Assembly (NCBI GenBank): GCA_905221605.1
Contig: CAJNDS010002523.1
Location: forward strand, 188,001-252,000
Source of the DNA: Symbiodinium natans
Lineage: Eukaryota; Sar; Dinophyceae; Suessiales; Symbiodiniaceae
Length of the DNA stretch: 64,000 bases
Direction of reading: 5' to 3'
Within the stretch, counting starts at the first letter, position 1. Each line of letters starts with the position of its first letter. The translations under genes and the position numbers were made by a program. Below are positions 44,275 to 55,000 of this stretch, piece after piece. The notes under the pieces were generated by a model. That model had not been told where the DNA came from. It saw only the letters and a program-made list of their open reading frames with translations, and did no database searches.

Positions 44275-45055
44275 TCATCTTAGGCTTTGGAAGCCCATCT
44301 CGCTGCACTCAAGTGGCAATGGCCCATGCTCACAGAAACCACCGCATGAGTTCGGGTCCGTGAGGACCTTGCCCACAGCGGCCTCCGTGTAGACGATGCC
44401 CTGCGCAGCTTGTGCCGCGACAAATCGCACCCCAATCGCCTTGGCAAAGCAGCGGCCTTCAGTTGGGGATGTATGGCCGTAGGAGCGTGTAGGGTTGACT
44501 TCGTTTTCCTCCTTTTTCCTCCTCCAGACAAGGTTTTGTTTATTCCTCACTCCGAAGATCCTGGAACCACCGGGCTGTCTGGATTCGGCTCTCGCGGCTG
44601 GGGCAAAGCCAGGTGAGATTGAATATGATATAATATGATCGATGATAGAAGCTGAAGTGTGGGACCTACAGCGAAGGAGCACTTTCGCTCCAAGAGCGGC
44701 CTCCAACGTCTCCAGGTCTCCGCGCACGGCTGGCAGAAAGCGGCTGAAGCAATCCAGCATGGCCTTCTGGAGCTTGGAGTTCAATGCAGGCATGCCAAAG
44801 CGCTGTGTGGTTTCTAGCCCATGGGGCCATTTAGCCCTCGACCAGCTAGCTACAGCTGAGGGAGCCTTCAATCCTAATATGCACTCCAGACACCACATTC
44901 AAGCAGTTGTCCAGGTCCTCGAACCTTATGGTTGTCCTTGAACCCAAAGCCTGATCATCCCTGCACATGATGGACGATCTCCTTGGATATACGCGCCTTC
45001 AGGGATCCCTGGCCCTTGCAGACAATGAGCCGGCGGAAGTCCTCGAGGTTGCGGC
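44275..45055 (-). CDS. Three-exon 3' portion of an unassigned gene
   Basis: Exons 44967-45055 (GGTATCCAG acceptor, CAT|GTGCAG donor; 'RNLEDFRRLIVCKGQGSLKA'), 44670-44802 (ACACAG acceptor, T|GTAGGT donor; 'RFGMPALNSKLQKAMLDCF', 'VRGDLETLEAALGAK') and 44275-44456 (CTGAAG acceptor; 'CFAKAIGVRFVAAQAAQG', 'CGGFCEHGPLPLECSEM', TGA) agree in phase at both junctions, giving about 133 contiguous residues. A compact globular, Cys-containing protein; I cannot name the family. An upstream exon 45626-45697 ('MVRLIRRYFGRQGAKVQEDL...', GTCCCA donor) is on the same strand but needs an extra exon to join in phase. Confidence 0.65.
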
Positions 45056-45625
45056 CTGGATACCGATTGACCAGATGGGCACAGGATGGGCGGGGATCCT
45101 TTATCGGTGCTGTCGCCGGGCTCAGGTTTACGAGGCTTAGGGGTTTAAGGCTGAATTGGGGTTGGGCTGAGGCTGCAGTTGTTTTGGAGGGGTTCTACTT
45201 TTTCACAGACCGCACAGATGCGGAAGGGGACTTGCCAACTGCTGCAGAGGTTCAAGCATCGATTTGCTGATCGAACGGCATCGGCTTGCCAGTCAATGCA
45301 CTCTGCACCTTCCAACCAGATCAAGTCTGGGTAGTGTTTATTGCACTACAAGGCAAGGTGTGGGGCTTATGCTAGCAGAACTCAGCAGAACTCGGAATAT
45401 CACTGCCGAGAAGTCTGTAAACGTATCGCCGCATCGCCAAACTCTAGAGCCGAAGTTCTGGTCTGTCTACAAAACACTTCTGCACCTCCTCCGGTAAGGA
45501 ACCGCGGTTCCGCTGGCTGCCTGATGGCAATTATCTGGCTTTGGCGAATGTTGCAGAACTGACTAGTTGTCGGACTGTTCTTTAAGGCTTGAATGATCGT
45601 GATTATGGACAGACAACCGTGGGAC

Positions 45626-45697
45626 CTGAAGCCCTGAAGGTCCTCTTGCACTTTCGCCCCCTGCCTCCCAAAGTAGCGCCGGATCAAACGAACCATC
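45626..45697 (-). CDS. Exon, likely upstream part of the 44.3 kb gene
   Basis: 72 bp with a CTGTGAG acceptor and CTTCAG|GTCCCA donor. It encodes a basic helical segment 'MVRLIRRYFGRQGAKVQE'. The internal ATG could be a start codon. Confidence 0.45.
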
Positions 45698-45766
45698 CTC
45701 ACAGTCTGAGTCTGTCAAAGTCGATAGACGCCCTACTCAGATAGTCTCCGTAGGGCTCAGGAGCAT

Positions 45767-45960
45767 TGGCCAGCAGTGCGTTTGAAGCTCACTTGGGCAG
45801 TGGCCAGATGGGTGCAGCTCAACCTTTGGCAAGCTGTCACCCACCTTGTCGGCAGCGAACTTCTCGAAGCTCTATTTTCACTCTACGCATCAATTGTCGC
45901 AACGAATGGCATCTCCTCAATAACCCTCAGCAGAACATGGCACACACACTGTACACACTC
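45767..45960 (+). CDS. Unassigned exon, hydrophobic
   Basis: A plus-strand frame after a GGCCAG acceptor: 'VRLKLTWAVARWVQLNLWQA' and 'ELLEALFSLYASIVATNG'. Amphipathic or membrane-like. The 3' border is not fixed. Confidence 0.4.
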
Positions 45961-46310
45961 CATCCACACATGATTCCATGGCCCCCAGCTAGCTAGACCT
46001 GGTGATCGCATCCTGTGTTAAGAAGAATGGATGTTATAGCGGCTTTGATATCGCGCACACACAAACACACAGAGACACACACTTCATCAGCCCTCTTTCT
46101 CAAACACAGGTCTCCAACATGCCAAACCCTCCTTGTCCCACATGTTCCCACTAGGCAAACCCCAAGCCTTCACAATTGAGACTCTGAAGCTCTCTGGTTC
46201 AGGTCGCAAACCGACCCCTAGAAAAACCTAAACCTACGCACTCCTGAACAACCCCCCCCCCCCCCCAAGCCCCCAGAAACCTCTCCAACTGCTCGGAGTC
46301 AGCAGCGGCC

Positions 46311-46546
46311 ATGGCAGAAACTTTCTGCTGTCTGTGGGAAGGGCGGGCCAAGATGCAATGCCTAAACCGGGTCATACAGGTACCTATAACAGTGGCCTTT
46401 TTCAGATATGGGAAACTTGGAGGGTTCAGGGATGCATTAGAGGCGGCTCTTCTACATTTGCTTTTCTACAGCCGGCCTTGCGGAAAGGAAAACAGTTACC
46501 CATGAAACGCGTTAGCGCGTGCACGTTCCTCAGTCTTCCTTGTTGA
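46311..46546 (+). CDS. Putative two-exon mini-gene
   Basis: ATG 46311 with exon end 46379 at CAG|GTACCT ('MAETFCCLWEGRAKMQCL...'), then exon 46472-46546 after TTGCTTTTCTACAG ('PALRKGKQLPMKRVSACTF' to TGA). Phase 0 is kept, giving 47 residues. The overlapping minus strand is also coding-like, so one of the two is spurious. Confidence 0.3.
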
Positions 46547-46923
46547 GGGCTTTGCTACACTGGGCTCGAAGAGTCCTCCTCCAGGGCACAGGAGCAACCC
46601 CGAGGATTCTTGCGAATCCTCTAAGCTCGTGCCCACAGGGCTCTTGGGCAAAATGGCCATGGGCGAGACTTCAATCAACTACGGCCATGTGGAAGCGCTT
46701 CAGCTTTAGCGGATGCTGGAACGAAGCCCATGCCCAGGAACTGGGAGCCCGGACCCATGTCTTGTCGGCCCAGGATCTTCCAGTGCCTCGGGTGGCTACA
46801 GTGGCTAGCTGCAGGTTCAATCCTGGACTTTAAAGGGTGTAAGCTCAGTGGCGAAGCTTCAATGCAAGCATTGCCAGACTCCGCCTGTCCACTGGGGACC
46901 CGACATGATGGCGGGAAATGCAA
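46500..46923 (-). CDS. Coding-like DNA, unassigned
   Basis: 46500 to about 46675 reads 'MAILPKSPVGTSLEDSQESS' and 'GLFEPSVAKPSTRKTEERA'. 46675-46923 reads 'HWKILGRQDMGPGSQFLGM'. The adjoining borders would leave a 14-nt gap, so they are not a simple exon pair. Ser/Pro-rich product. Competes with the plus-strand mini-gene. Confidence 0.35.
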
Positions 46924-47044
46924 ACATCAGCGGCGACGAGAAGTACGCACTCAGCGTCCTTGGGGCGCAAGCCATGATTCTTTTCATTGTCTGGGTTGTT
47001 GGTATCAATTTGTCGACCTTCTACACGGGAACGCATCTTCTCTA
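46905..47044 (+). CDS. Small membrane-protein ORF
   Basis: ATGATG start near 46905. About 46 residues: 'MAGNANISGDEKYALSVLGA', then a hydrophobic segment 'AMILFIVWVVGINL' and a short tail to TAA. Could be a single-span microprotein or the 5' of a longer product. No homologue recognised. Confidence 0.35.
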
Positions 47045-47262
47045 ACAAAACAGACTACGTGAGGGTGCGTAGGAAACGTGCGCTTCATGCTCGCCCGCGC
47101 GGGCCGACGCCCGAGTCCTAAACCTTATGCAGAGTACGCGAACCTATGTCCTACACAGACAAAGGGAAGGCAGCTGACCTCAATTGATCCTATTTCTATG
47201 AACCCCCACATGAACCAAACAACGCCGCTTAACTGGGGCTGACGGCATTGAGTCTCAGACCG

Positions 47263-47493
47263 CTAATTATCAGAAAACCTTGCACCCTGCAACGCTGTAC
47301 ATAAACCTTCCAAAGTCGCTGTCCTTTCAATCTGCCACGTTGACTTCACCCGAACAGTAGGATGCCAGGAACACAAAGGTGCCGGCCCAATGAGGTCGGC
47401 CACGTGCGGGGATTTCAGGGCCACGCCCAGGGTCTGTGTCCAGCAGTATCGTAGATTAGGTTGACAGGTTTCGAGTCTCAGTTTTACTTTCAA
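47263..47493 (-). CDS. Unassigned exon
   Basis: A minus-strand frame of 76 codons: 'LRLETCQPNLRYCWTQTLGV', 'VADLIGPAPLCSWHPTVRV'. Good composition; borders not fixed. Confidence 0.4.
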   Translation of the reverse strand: MKVKLRLETCQPNLRYCWTQTLGVALKSPHVADLIGPAPLCSWHPTVRVKSTWQIERTATLEGLCTALQGARFSDN

Positions 47494-47794
47494 GGCACCG
47501 GATCCGAGGCGGATGCAGGACTAGGTTTGCTTCTTTGATAAGTGCCTAGCTTGGGGGGAACCGCACGCGTGACATCTAGAGCAGTCTAGGGCATACAGGC
47601 ATTGGGAAGTTTTGTTCAAAAGCCTGTTCGTGGGTGCATGTTATCATCTTCAGGTCTCCTGGACACTGTCAGCGGGATAGGGGGATTGAGTTTTTAAACG
47701 TGTTGGCCACAAGCATCAACTACTGCGGTGGTAGCTTTCGACGCTCCTGACCTGCACCTGACGGACCTGTCTATGTTTGCTTCTGTGCGTTAAC

Positions 47795-47883
47795 CTGCTC
47801 AATGCGTTCGCTCCCCCAGGCACCATCGCGAAGGCCGCCGTGGTGACCGGAATCCGCACGTGGTGCATGTCGTACAGTCGCTC
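47795..47883 (-). CDS. Internal exon, unassigned
   Basis: 89 bp with a CATCTTGGCAG acceptor and CAG|GTTAAC donor. It encodes 'ERLYDMHHVRIPVTTAAFAM...'. High GC at third positions. A plus-strand frame over the same bases ('AKAAVVTGIRTWCMSYS') is also open but has weaker borders. Confidence 0.45.
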
Positions 47884-48139
47884 CTGCCAAGATGTTTTAA
47901 GAGCCATGGGGTTCATTGTGATCGCGGTAGCAATGCAGAGTCTGCAGCTCTCATGCGTTGGTTGCAGAAGTGTCTGAGAACTTACATGTTCAAACGGTGA
48001 GGCAGCAGAAGGAGTTGCCGCAAAGCTTTGGTGAGAAAAAGCTGCCAGCGATACGGTAAAAAGTGGAAAGCTGCCCATTCAGGGCCTCACATGCTAGGAA
48101 TGCACCCTCGACATGATATTTCATGACTCGTGAGACCTC

Positions 48140-48704
48140 TCAGGTGAAGTCTCTTTTTGCAAACCGAAACATACCGAAACTATCTGCCAATCGTCCCGGA
48201 CTGTCCTCGTGAGGTGCCTTCCTCGCAGCTCGAGTGACGCTCGTGACAGGTAGCAAACTCTGCGCCCTGGCGCCCTCTGTGCACCCGAAGAGTACGCGAA
48301 GCAAGTACCCTACCATCCCCCCTGCAACATGCTCCATCCTCACCCTGAGAACCCACAGCTGTGCTTCCAAACTCGTGACAGGACAGCTAAGCGTGCGGCC
48401 CGCGGAAGGCTTCCAAGACGTTGAAAAGGGCCTGGCTATTTCGAAACCCTGCGCCCGAAACACAAGCACCTGTTTGCCGTTCTTGCATCCTGGTCTCTGA
48501 ATGGCCAGCCGGGCAAGTAAGTACACACACCGATGCAGCACCCGTCGCCACCCGATAACACTGGCACACCGCATTAGGGATCCCAAATACCATTCACCTT
48601 CAGACTGACGCCTGGAGGATTGGCACCAGAAGGGCAGCAGGGCTGCCATCAGCTTTCTCAACCGATTGGACTCTACAAACTTTTTGAGGGTAGCCAGTGC
48701 CGTC
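48140..48704 (-). CDS. Long 3' exon of unknown function
   Basis: After CATCTTTTGCAG at 48705 the frame stays open for 187 codons to a stop at 48140. It begins 'TALATLKKFVESNRLRKLMA', has basic helical sections and Trp/Tyr-containing segments ('SEGEWYLGSLMRCASVIGW'), and ends 'SFGMFRFAKRDFT'. It lies about 350 bp downstream of the last recognised transporter exon on the same strand, so it could be that gene's 3' end, but nothing in it looks like the final transporter helices. Confidence 0.5.
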
Positions 48705-49020
48705 CTGCAAAAGATGACAAGCACAAGCGATTTGTGCTATGGGAACAGATATCGGGCCTTCTACGACAACAATGCATTGATAATGTCATGTGCTGCAAAT
48801 GGGACCTGGTACGAAGTATAGGAACACCCATAAATCCGCGACACGAATGAACATAAGAGCAACCATCCTGCCAGCATGCCTGCATCGCTGGGAACATGTT
48901 GATGGGACAGGCAAACCTCATTCAAGAGAAGGCTGGGCGGATCCAGTGGCTGGGACCGGGACTGCTCAAGCACTGCAATCGTCTCGCCAGCAACCGGAAC
49001 GGAATGCCGCAAAGTCAAAG

Positions 49021-49042
49021 TCACACACACACACACACACAT
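49021..49042. repeat. (CA)n microsatellite
   Basis: A short pure CA run just downstream of the 49058 exon border of the transporter. Confidence 0.95.
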
Positions 49043-49057
49043 GGTTGGCGTTGCTAC

Positions 49058-52000
49058 TGCACAGGAGACGCCCAGCAAGAAGCAGCCGAGAGCGGCACAC
49101 CAACGTTGTGGACAACAAGCATCTGCACAAAACCTGGCATCGTCCCTCTTTTGGCCAAAACGGCAAGGAATCGGTCTCGATGCAGCCACCGTCTGATTGA
49201 AACACGTGGGCGCACGTGGAGATCTCAAGTTGGAAGCGTGAAGCCTAAACCCGGCGGGATTTCGATGAGTCGATCTCGGACTTCATAATTTGTAAGGAAG
49301 TCCTGCCAAACAAACCAACAGCACATGCTAAAAAACAGCAACTGCCGCCAAGGCGTCTTCCGTCGCTTCAGGGGATAACCCGTCCTGCTTGATGTCATCC
49401 AAGAAAGACAGATACCCACAAACGGCGATGGCGCAGTAGACCGCCCATAGCAGGCACGACTGAATCGTAAGCACCTCGCAATTCCGCACGAAGTCGCAAC
49501 CGCACGCGCCAGCCAAAGGGAAAGGCGTTTTTTTCTTTTGTTTTACCGCATAGTATTGATTCTAACACAGTGCAATCAGCTATGCGGTTCAAGGTTATGT
49601 CTTGGCATTCCCGAACAAACACAGCGAGCCAAACCCTCCTTTCATCTGCGCATGTTCCCGCCATGCGCGAACATTCTTGAGCAAAGTGCCCGCCTTTCGA
49701 GCCAGTCGCTGACCACCCACGAAGCGCAATGCAATCTCGGGCGAGTTTGTGTGCCTGGGTTGGGCGACTTGTGCGACTGCGACAAGCAGCGGTCCAAGTC
49801 AAGCTCTCAGCGTATTACATGCCAGGCTACGTCATGAAGGCGAAACACGCCATCGACAACACCTGGCGGAGGGACAGAGCCAGCAGCAACGAGCAGATAT
49901 TCTACGTCTGCCTTAAAATTGAACCGGTACCTGAAAGCCGCTCTTGTTCCAGTGTACCTTGGCAACAGACGTGATGCCGGCTAAGCCAATCCAAGCCGGA
50001 AGACGCGCACAACTGCACCGTGCACTGAAGTGTTCGCTGGGCCAAGTGCCTCCCGGAGCACGTGGTCCAGGGAAGCTTCCCTTGCTTGGAAATGAATCGG
50101 GGCCTGCATTATCTCAGCGTGGGGCCCACACTCATGCCATGCCTTTTGGTGCAACAAGTGCGCCCGAAGCCTTGATGATGACAACGATTGACGTCAACAG
50201 AATGGTGCCGATACTGCAGGTGGATGTGTACCTTGAAATGGCAACATGCAACAGCTACCGCATCACGAAATGCACAAACAAGAGGCCTGGGGTAAAGCTG
50301 CCCCGGCCTGAGCGCAGAGAGACCGCGAAGACAACTCAAAGGCCACACCACCGCAGCGGTTGCCCATGCCTTGGCTGCAAGCTTTACGACGAACTGACGG
50401 GGGGGCACAGGGTCGTACATGTGCCAGGTGGGACCAAGGGCCACACTACGTTCAGCTTGTCTGTGCACCACTGGTCGTCCCCCCACAGGGCACAAACCTG
50501 CCAGCCGCACAGTTAAGGCACGTGCACATGTCACTCATGCACACGGTGGTGTGAGCTCTTACTTATGCATGATGGGCGATGATGCTTGACACTCGGGCCA
50601 TGACACATGATCGCTCTATGTCTCTTCCCAACTAACATGATCTCTAGGCTTCAACTGAGACCGTCACAATGGGGACACCGGCAACAGGAGTGTGATGCCA
50701 TATGACTCTTATGATGAATCATGTGTCAAAGGATCCCGCAACCGTTACCGGTGGCCTGAGGAACGTAATCCATAATGAAAACAATGTAGGTGGCCACGGC
50801 GCCAAGACCCTGCTCAAGCTGCGGCAATGCGCAGAGAAGTAAAATCAAACGTCTACACGGTCTTGTTGGCAGCATGTGTGGGCCATGAAAATGCAGCAGC
50901 AACTCCTGCCTCGATGAACACAAACATGTCGAGAACCATGGCCCCTGACCTCACATTGGTCCGCTCGATTTCGTGTTTGCTTCACATCTCCATCGATGAC
51001 GTTCATGACTTGGGCCGGCACTTCCCAAGGATATCCAGCATTAGTTGGCCGTAAGAACCTGGGCGAGACGGTGTGTTTTGAGGCTTCTCGGCTGGCTGTC
51101 TTCAACAGCAAACAAACCCAAGGTAGCAGCCGTGTCCTGTTTTCGACACGCAGTCAAACAGGATGGTGTTGGATGCATACGTCGCGACACCTGTCACGTA
51201 AATCTGCATGCAAGTAGCGTTGCATTGACAAACCATTGCTCAAGAAATTGCAAAGCGCGCGCCTGCCAAAGCAAAAAGCGCGAGCGACAACCCAATGCCA
51301 ACACAACTGACCTCAGCAATTACTTGTCGGCACTGTGTTCCCCTCCGCCACCTTTTTCCGATGTGTCGGGCGAAGCGGTCCCAGTGCTGCAGGCCCAAAA
51401 GCCGGGCCGTTTGCTCACCAAGTGGCTTCGGGCATGCGGCGTACAAGGGGCGGGCAATGGGAAGAATCAGCGAGTATGTTGTTCAGCAACGGGGCCTCGC
51501 CATCAACATTGGCCGTGCCGAGGAGGCTAGCTGCGAAAGCGCGGGCAGCTGCGAAGGATAGCAAGGGGTCGTGTTTTTTTTTTTGTCCACCTTCTTGCGG
51601 CTGCAGGACGAGGGTCCGGTCGGCTAAGGTTTGAAGAGGGGTGCATGCAGGGCACCAAGGCGCACAGGGCACGCGCCTAGCAGGGACCTCCTCCTGCCAC
51701 TGCCACTTGGCGTCACTCAGTGCCTTCGCTCAGTTCGGCGGCGGGGCGGAGATAGCAGCGTACACTCACTGCGTGGCTACCGCGAAAGGCCGGACCAGCG
51801 TGCGATCCAGGCGTTGATGGCGCTTGGGCGGAGGTGGGCGGGAACGGCTTCGGCTCGCTGGCGCGCCAACAGCCGGAGCAATTTGGGCTGCCTCAGCACC
51901 GAACCTGCCCCGATCAACCCCAACTACAAGCATGCAGCCGGCAGCGACGTGCGCCGCCGAGCTCTGGGCCACTGTCGCCACATCAGCCCGTGGATGGGCC

Positions 52001-55000
52001 CCGCCAAGCGCGAGATGGGAGCCGTGCCACAGGAAAAGTTGGCAACGACCTCAAGGCGCTTTTCATCGCTGATCGGCCTTTTTTTTTCGCACACCTTTTT
52101 GCTCCTGCCAGTGCGAGTCTCGTTCGGGGGTAGGGCAGAGGGGCGGGTCGGCGCCTATTGCGGGCGGGGGTGGGGGGCAGGCGGCAGACGGCTGGCCTGG
52201 TCAGGGACACCGAGCTCGTGTAAGCGCGCTGGGACGCGACAGCGCGCAGCGCGGCCCACCGTCCGACCTAGGCGGCCTGCGCGCCGCTGGCAGGCGAGCA
52301 AGCGCAACAACGTCGCTGCTTCGGCCCCAAAGCTGCTTGTGCCTGGGCGACCGGTGGCCAAAACTGCAAGCATGGTTTTTTTTGCGCCAGGTCCCACAAG
52401 TTTTCGCTGCATGGAAATGCCTTACCCTGTGTGTCATGTTATAAACATTTGGGTGTTACTTTCCAGGCAGCCAGAAAATGGCACGAGCGTAGAGCGCGGC
52501 TCGTCGAAAAATGTCACTGCCGATTCTACCAGTTCCTTGGATGTTGCATTGGCCAGCTGGAGCACCCAGCGCAGCAGCTTTGGGAGAATTAGGTTGGCCT
52601 CTCTTTCTGTCGAGGTTTCCGGGCAGGCAAGGCTTGGTCTTTTTGGTCGACTTCAAGAGGATGATGTTTGCTTGGCCTCGCAAATTTTTAACTCACTTTT
52701 TTTGCGCTAGCTGCCAGTGGTGTCCGTGCCACCACGGCCTCCTGGCTCCTACGCTCGCCCCGGCGCCTCCGGCGAGGTCCAGCACCCTGTCCAGGCTGGG
52801 CCCGGTTCCTGCTGGTTCCTGCTTGCGGAAGGGCTGGCCACGCGCGACCCAAGCCGTGCCCGCGACGGCCTGTTGGACTGCGACAGAGATGATGCCTTGC
52901 CATCGCCTGGACCAGCCTCCGCAGCCGCAGCACGAACAGCAGCCCGCTCGCAACGGTGGACGAGATCCCGCAGGAAGCAGAGCGCCTGCGTGTTCCATCG
53001 TCCGGCAACCTCTGTCCCCCGCCAGGAGTAGCAAATGTACCAAGTCTAACAAGGATATCGTTTCTTTCTTGTCATCGTTTTTCCTAGAAGAAGTTCTATC
53101 CTGGCAACAGGGGCCCCGTCAACTCACAACGAAGAGGCGCGGGGTTATTACACCACCCCGGATGTCGTACGCATATTTCGGGTGGTGCGCCTGGCTGGGC
53201 CTTCTCACTCATCTCTGTTGGGTTCGCTTAGTGGTGACATGCGAAATTTGAAATAATGTTTGTTGATTTTACCTAGCGCGAACCTAGCGTTTTCCTAGCG
53301 CCACACTGGGGTTTTAGGGGATCACCCTCGGTGCCGCCTTATAGCAAAGACATGAAAATAGACCGGCCAAACCAATTAATGTAAATTAATGTAACTGAGC
53401 AAACACGCGAGTTTTTGAACGCAACCCATGTGCGCATGGAAGCGGCAAATCCTTGGAGAAATTGTGCCCTGAATTTTGGGGTGGGGTGTGACGGATTCCA
53501 GTCAGGGCAAGCAAGGGAGATTCAATATCCAAGGTTTGTGCTAGACAGGTGTTCTGACCTTGCAAGCCGCCCCGTTGCGCACGCGAGGCACCCTGTGTGC
53601 TGCCCTGCGCTACGGCCGTCGCCGCGCCCTCCACCCTGATTGTCCTGAGGAGAAGTGCGAGGCTGGAAGCTTTGTTGCACACCCGATAGCTTTTCGCAGG
53701 GGCACCTAGTCTGACATGCCTAGTTACCGCCGTGTCGCGTTAGCCTTGAGGAGCTGGAAAAAATTGTACAAACACAAGCGCAGCTTCTACAGCTTCGGCG
53801 TGGTTTGCAGTGTTGCATTTGCCCTGGGCAGCCATGACAACAACGCACGTCCTTGGTTTCTACAGCTACAGCGCGGCGTGGTGCAGAATCGGCTCGTCTT
53901 CGGTTTCGATGGTGCAAACATGTGTGATGCGTGGCACAATGAAAAGGCGGCCTTTGTGAACGCCCACAAGTTCTGTAGATGCTCGGCACAGTTTGCGCTC
54001 GAGTTGTTTCTGTGGCGAGCCTCTCGCTGGGACGATGTGCCTGACTGTGGCCTGACGTCGCCCGCTAGCTTCGCTAATGGCTGGGGTTTCGTGGCATCCA
54101 CTGCGGGGAAAACAGTGTTTGCGGCCAGCAAGACTCCGATGTGGTTCACAAAACATGCTTAAGATTGTGTGATCCCCTTTTTGGCCATGCAAAATGCGCT
54201 CCCGAAACACACGCTCTTGTTGTTCGTGGACAATGAACCAGCGCAGCATGCTCTACTGACATGAAATGGCAAAAACAACATATGGACATTCATCGAGGAG
54301 CAGCACTGGTGGCCGGAGTGGCAACGAGTTTGCGGCTCGGCCGACGTGAGCGAACAAGTCAGCCGGTTCTCTTTTACTCACGCCTATGCAGACGGCTGGC
54401 ACTGGTGGGAGCGCGACTACAAGCAGATCTTGCAAGGCATTTTTCAAGCGGTGTAGCAGCTTCCAAATCACGTGAGCCTCAGAGTGGAATGTTGTAGCTT
54501 GTCGTAGCGGATCGGTTCGTGAAATCTGTGGGGCCCGACGTTCTGTGGTGGAAGTGCGCGCAATTTCACCCTACCCTTTTGGTGCGGGGCGAGCGGTGCG
54601 TGACACGACGCATGCCGATTCAATCCATCCAAAAGCATCTGCATTGCTTGGTTTGTGCATATGCATGTTTTGGAATGCCGAAAGACACAAGCGTGTCATG
54701 ACATGGGCGCACGATGGTGCACGCAATGACACTTTGCGGCGAACGCCGCAGCCACCGCAGTCGTGAGTGGATCCGAGGTCCACATGTGACACCTGATGGT
54801 TTTCGCACCCACCCACACCGCCCAACCGGTGGAAGTGCACACCCTCTCGCCCCACCCTTTTGTGTAGTGCGGGGTGAGCGGTGCGTGACACGACGCCTGC
54901 CAATTCAATCCAATTACAAGAGATCTGCGTCGGCATTGCTGTGTGTGCATATGCATGTATTGGAATGCCGAAAGACGCGCGCGCGTGTGCCTGGTGGCGC

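Noticed and set aside
51631-52710. 359-codon plus-strand open frame
   Set aside because: GC-rich antisense of retroelement fragments that read recognisably on the minus strand; peptide has no domain-like features.
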